The notes below the pieces were generated by a model, which was not told the origin of the DNA, made no database searches, and worked only from the letters and a program-made list of their open reading frames with translations. Positions 4,993-5,794 of a stretch of 5,794 nt of DNA are shown here, piece by piece; positions within the stretch are counted from its first letter, which is position 1; each line of letters opens with the position of its first letter. The translations under genes were made by a program, and so were the position numbers. Location: assembly GCA_040235375.1 (NCBI GenBank), contig JBECKQ010000401.1, positions 1 to 5,794 of the forward strand, in the 5' to 3' direction. This stretch comes from JBECKQ01 sp040235375. Its GTDB lineage: Bacteria; Planctomycetota; Phycisphaerae; UBA1845.

Positions 4993-5794
4993 ATGTCGAA
5001 ACGTGTCGCCGTCGCATTGTTCGCGGTTGTCGCTGGCCTGATCGCCTCGCCGCGGGCGTTCGCGGGAGAAAAAGGGACCAGGTTCGTTTTGTGCGAAGCA
5101 CCCGAAGGGCCGTTCCGGCAAAACGAACCTGGTCCCTTTTTCTTGGCCATGCTCGCCGACCAGCCGCAGCAGCGGCGCGAGACGCTCGAGTTCGATCCGG
5201 ACACCGGCAAGTGGGTCGAGCAGAAGCCGCCCGTGCCGGGAACGCCGGCCGGTGACCTGGCCCTGGCCCGCGCGGACTTCGCGAAAATCAACTACTCGCG
5301 GGCCCTGCGGAAAACGAAGGCGTGGATCAAAACGTACGGCGAGCAGGACGAGCTCTATCCCGAGGCGGTGCTGCTCGAGTGCCGCACGATGATCGCCCGG
5401 CGCGACTACTACAAGGCGCACCTGAAGCTGGTCGATTTTCTGAGCGAGTTCGCCGGCACCCAGTACGTGGATCGGGCGCTCCAGATGGAGTTCGTGATCG
5501 CCGAGACGTTCCTGGGCGGCACGAAGCGCAAGTTCCTGGGCCTGCGCATCCTCAAGGCCGACGACGTGGCCATCAACATTCTCGACGACATCGCCGCGAA
5601 TTACCCGCAGACGACGTTCGCCGAACTCGCCACGCTGACGAAGGCCCGACACTATTGGGCGCAGGGCGATTTTCTGCTGGCGGAGCAGGAGTACGCGTTT
5701 CTCGTGGAGCAGTTTCCGCGCAGCAGGTACACGCGCCGCGCCCTGCTGCAAAGCGCCCGGGCGGCGATGGCGGCATTCCCGGGCATTCCTTACG
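4993..5794 (+). CDS. BamD-like TPR outer-membrane assembly protein (3' partial)
   Basis: The frame is open from the ATG at 4993 to the window edge (267 codons). The protein resembles BamD/YfiO, the tetratricopeptide component that helps insert beta-barrel proteins into the outer membrane. Residues 1-24 are a signal peptide (basic MSKR, hydrophobic core, AFA cleavage site) with no lipobox, unlike E. coli BamD. After a low-similarity segment comes FDPDTGKWVEQ, then TPR-like helix pairs: from about 88 (DLALARADFAKINYSRAL), about 121-154 (YPEAVLLE...YYKAHLKLVDFLSEF), about 173-206 (FLGGTKRKFLGL...AINILDDIAANYP), and a repeat from about 208 with YWAQGDFLLAEQEYAFLVEQFP. A weak GAGAG lies 6 nt before the start. 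Residues 25-51 are encoded by a 77-bp palindromic element absent from any TPR pattern. A BamD-like TPR identity is likely; the exact role is inferred. Confidence 0.85.
   Translation, partial: MSKRVAVALFAVVAGLIASPRAFAGEKGTRFVLCEAPEGPFRQNEPGPFFLAMLADQPQQRRETLEFDPDTGKWVEQKPPVPGTPAGDLALARADFAKINYSRALRKTKAWIKTYGEQDELYPEAVLLECRTMIARRDYYKAHLKLVDFLSEFAGTQYVDRALQMEFVIAETFLGGTKRKFLGLRILKADDVAINILDDIAANYPQTTFAELATLTKARHYWAQGDFLLAEQEYAFLVEQFPRSRYTRRALLQSARAAMAAFPGIPY
5067..5143. mobile_element. 77-bp palindromic REP/MITE-like element inside the BamD-like gene
   Basis: The arms at 5067-5091 and 5119-5143 are perfect 25-bp inverted repeats; each begins AGAAAAAGGGACCAGG and ends TTCGTTTTG when read inward. 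The 27-nt centre splits exactly into three 9-nt hairpins: TGC-GAA-GCA (5092-5100), CCC-GAA-GGG (5101-5109) and CCG-TTC-CGG (5110-5118). The whole can fold as a cloverleaf-like structure. It contains no TA dinucleotide and no stop codon in any of six frames, and here it is translated as residues 25-51. The GGGAC-containing arms recall, from memory, REP-like elements moved by RAYT (Y1 HUH) transposases. No such gene is in the window and no clear target duplication is seen. Confidence 0.8.

Noticed and set aside
5067..5143. Palindrome as an intrinsic terminator (stem ending in TTTTT)
   Set aside because: It lies inside a continuous coding frame near the start of the gene. The T-run belongs to the stem itself rather than following it, and the structure is symmetrical on both strands.
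5067..5143. Cloverleaf as a tRNA gene
   Set aside because: Stem and loop sizes do not fit a tRNA: the closing stem is 25 bp, the arms are 3 bp with 3-nt loops, and there is no T-loop or CCA context.
4798..5751. Minus-strand open frame of 317 codons
   Set aside because: It is antisense to the BamD-like gene, whose signal peptide and TPR helices are convincing. It stays open across the palindrome only because that element is stop-free in all frames.

Overview
This 5.8 kb window is GC-rich and probably bacterial chromosome. Three features point to Planctomycetota (a Phycisphaerae-like lineage), though this is inference without a search. They are an exported protein with a PEP-CTERM tail, a HEAT-repeat lipoprotein ending in an LTGQ-F-G-D-W motif, and a BamD-like TPR protein with a cleavable signal peptide instead of a lipobox. 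No tRNA, rRNA or CRISPR array was seen.

Layout. Positions 1-123 look like the edge of an insertion sequence: the first 17 codons of a minus-strand gene behind a strong AAGGAGG ribosome-binding site, then a terminal-repeat-like end. This end abuts a plus-strand PEP-CTERM protein gene (to 815), whose signal peptide reads in frame upstream but has no normal start codon, so the gene is probably 5'-disrupted. A GNAT acetyltransferase (1097-1591) follows. It lies between two copies of a ~63-bp dispersed repeat (884-946 and 1755-1817). Next is an unrecognised, aromatic-rich protein of about 185 residues (1846-2403). A 586-bp stretch without a convincing gene (2404-2989) holds a 37-bp-period direct repeat and a heptamer tandem repeat.

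The right part holds two minus-strand genes in a row, 33 bp apart: a HEAT-repeat lipoprotein (3980-4801), then a zinc-dependent medium-chain alcohol dehydrogenase (2990-3946). A 191-bp divergent intergenic region with several inverted repeats and a candidate promoter separates the lipoprotein from the BamD-like gene (4993 to beyond the right edge). The last two are both envelope proteins, so this may be an outer-membrane biogenesis locus. The dehydrogenase is probably just co-transcribed.

The most striking object is a 77-bp element at 5067-5143, inside the BamD-like gene right after the predicted signal-peptide cleavage site. It has a perfect 25-bp inverted repeat, and its 27-nt centre divides exactly into three 9-nt mini-hairpins (3-bp stem, 3-nt loop). 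Each mini-hairpin is in codon register, and no stop codon occurs in any of the six frames. It looks like a mobile palindromic (REP/MITE-like) element that is translated as part of a host protein, comparable in concept to Rickettsia palindromic elements.
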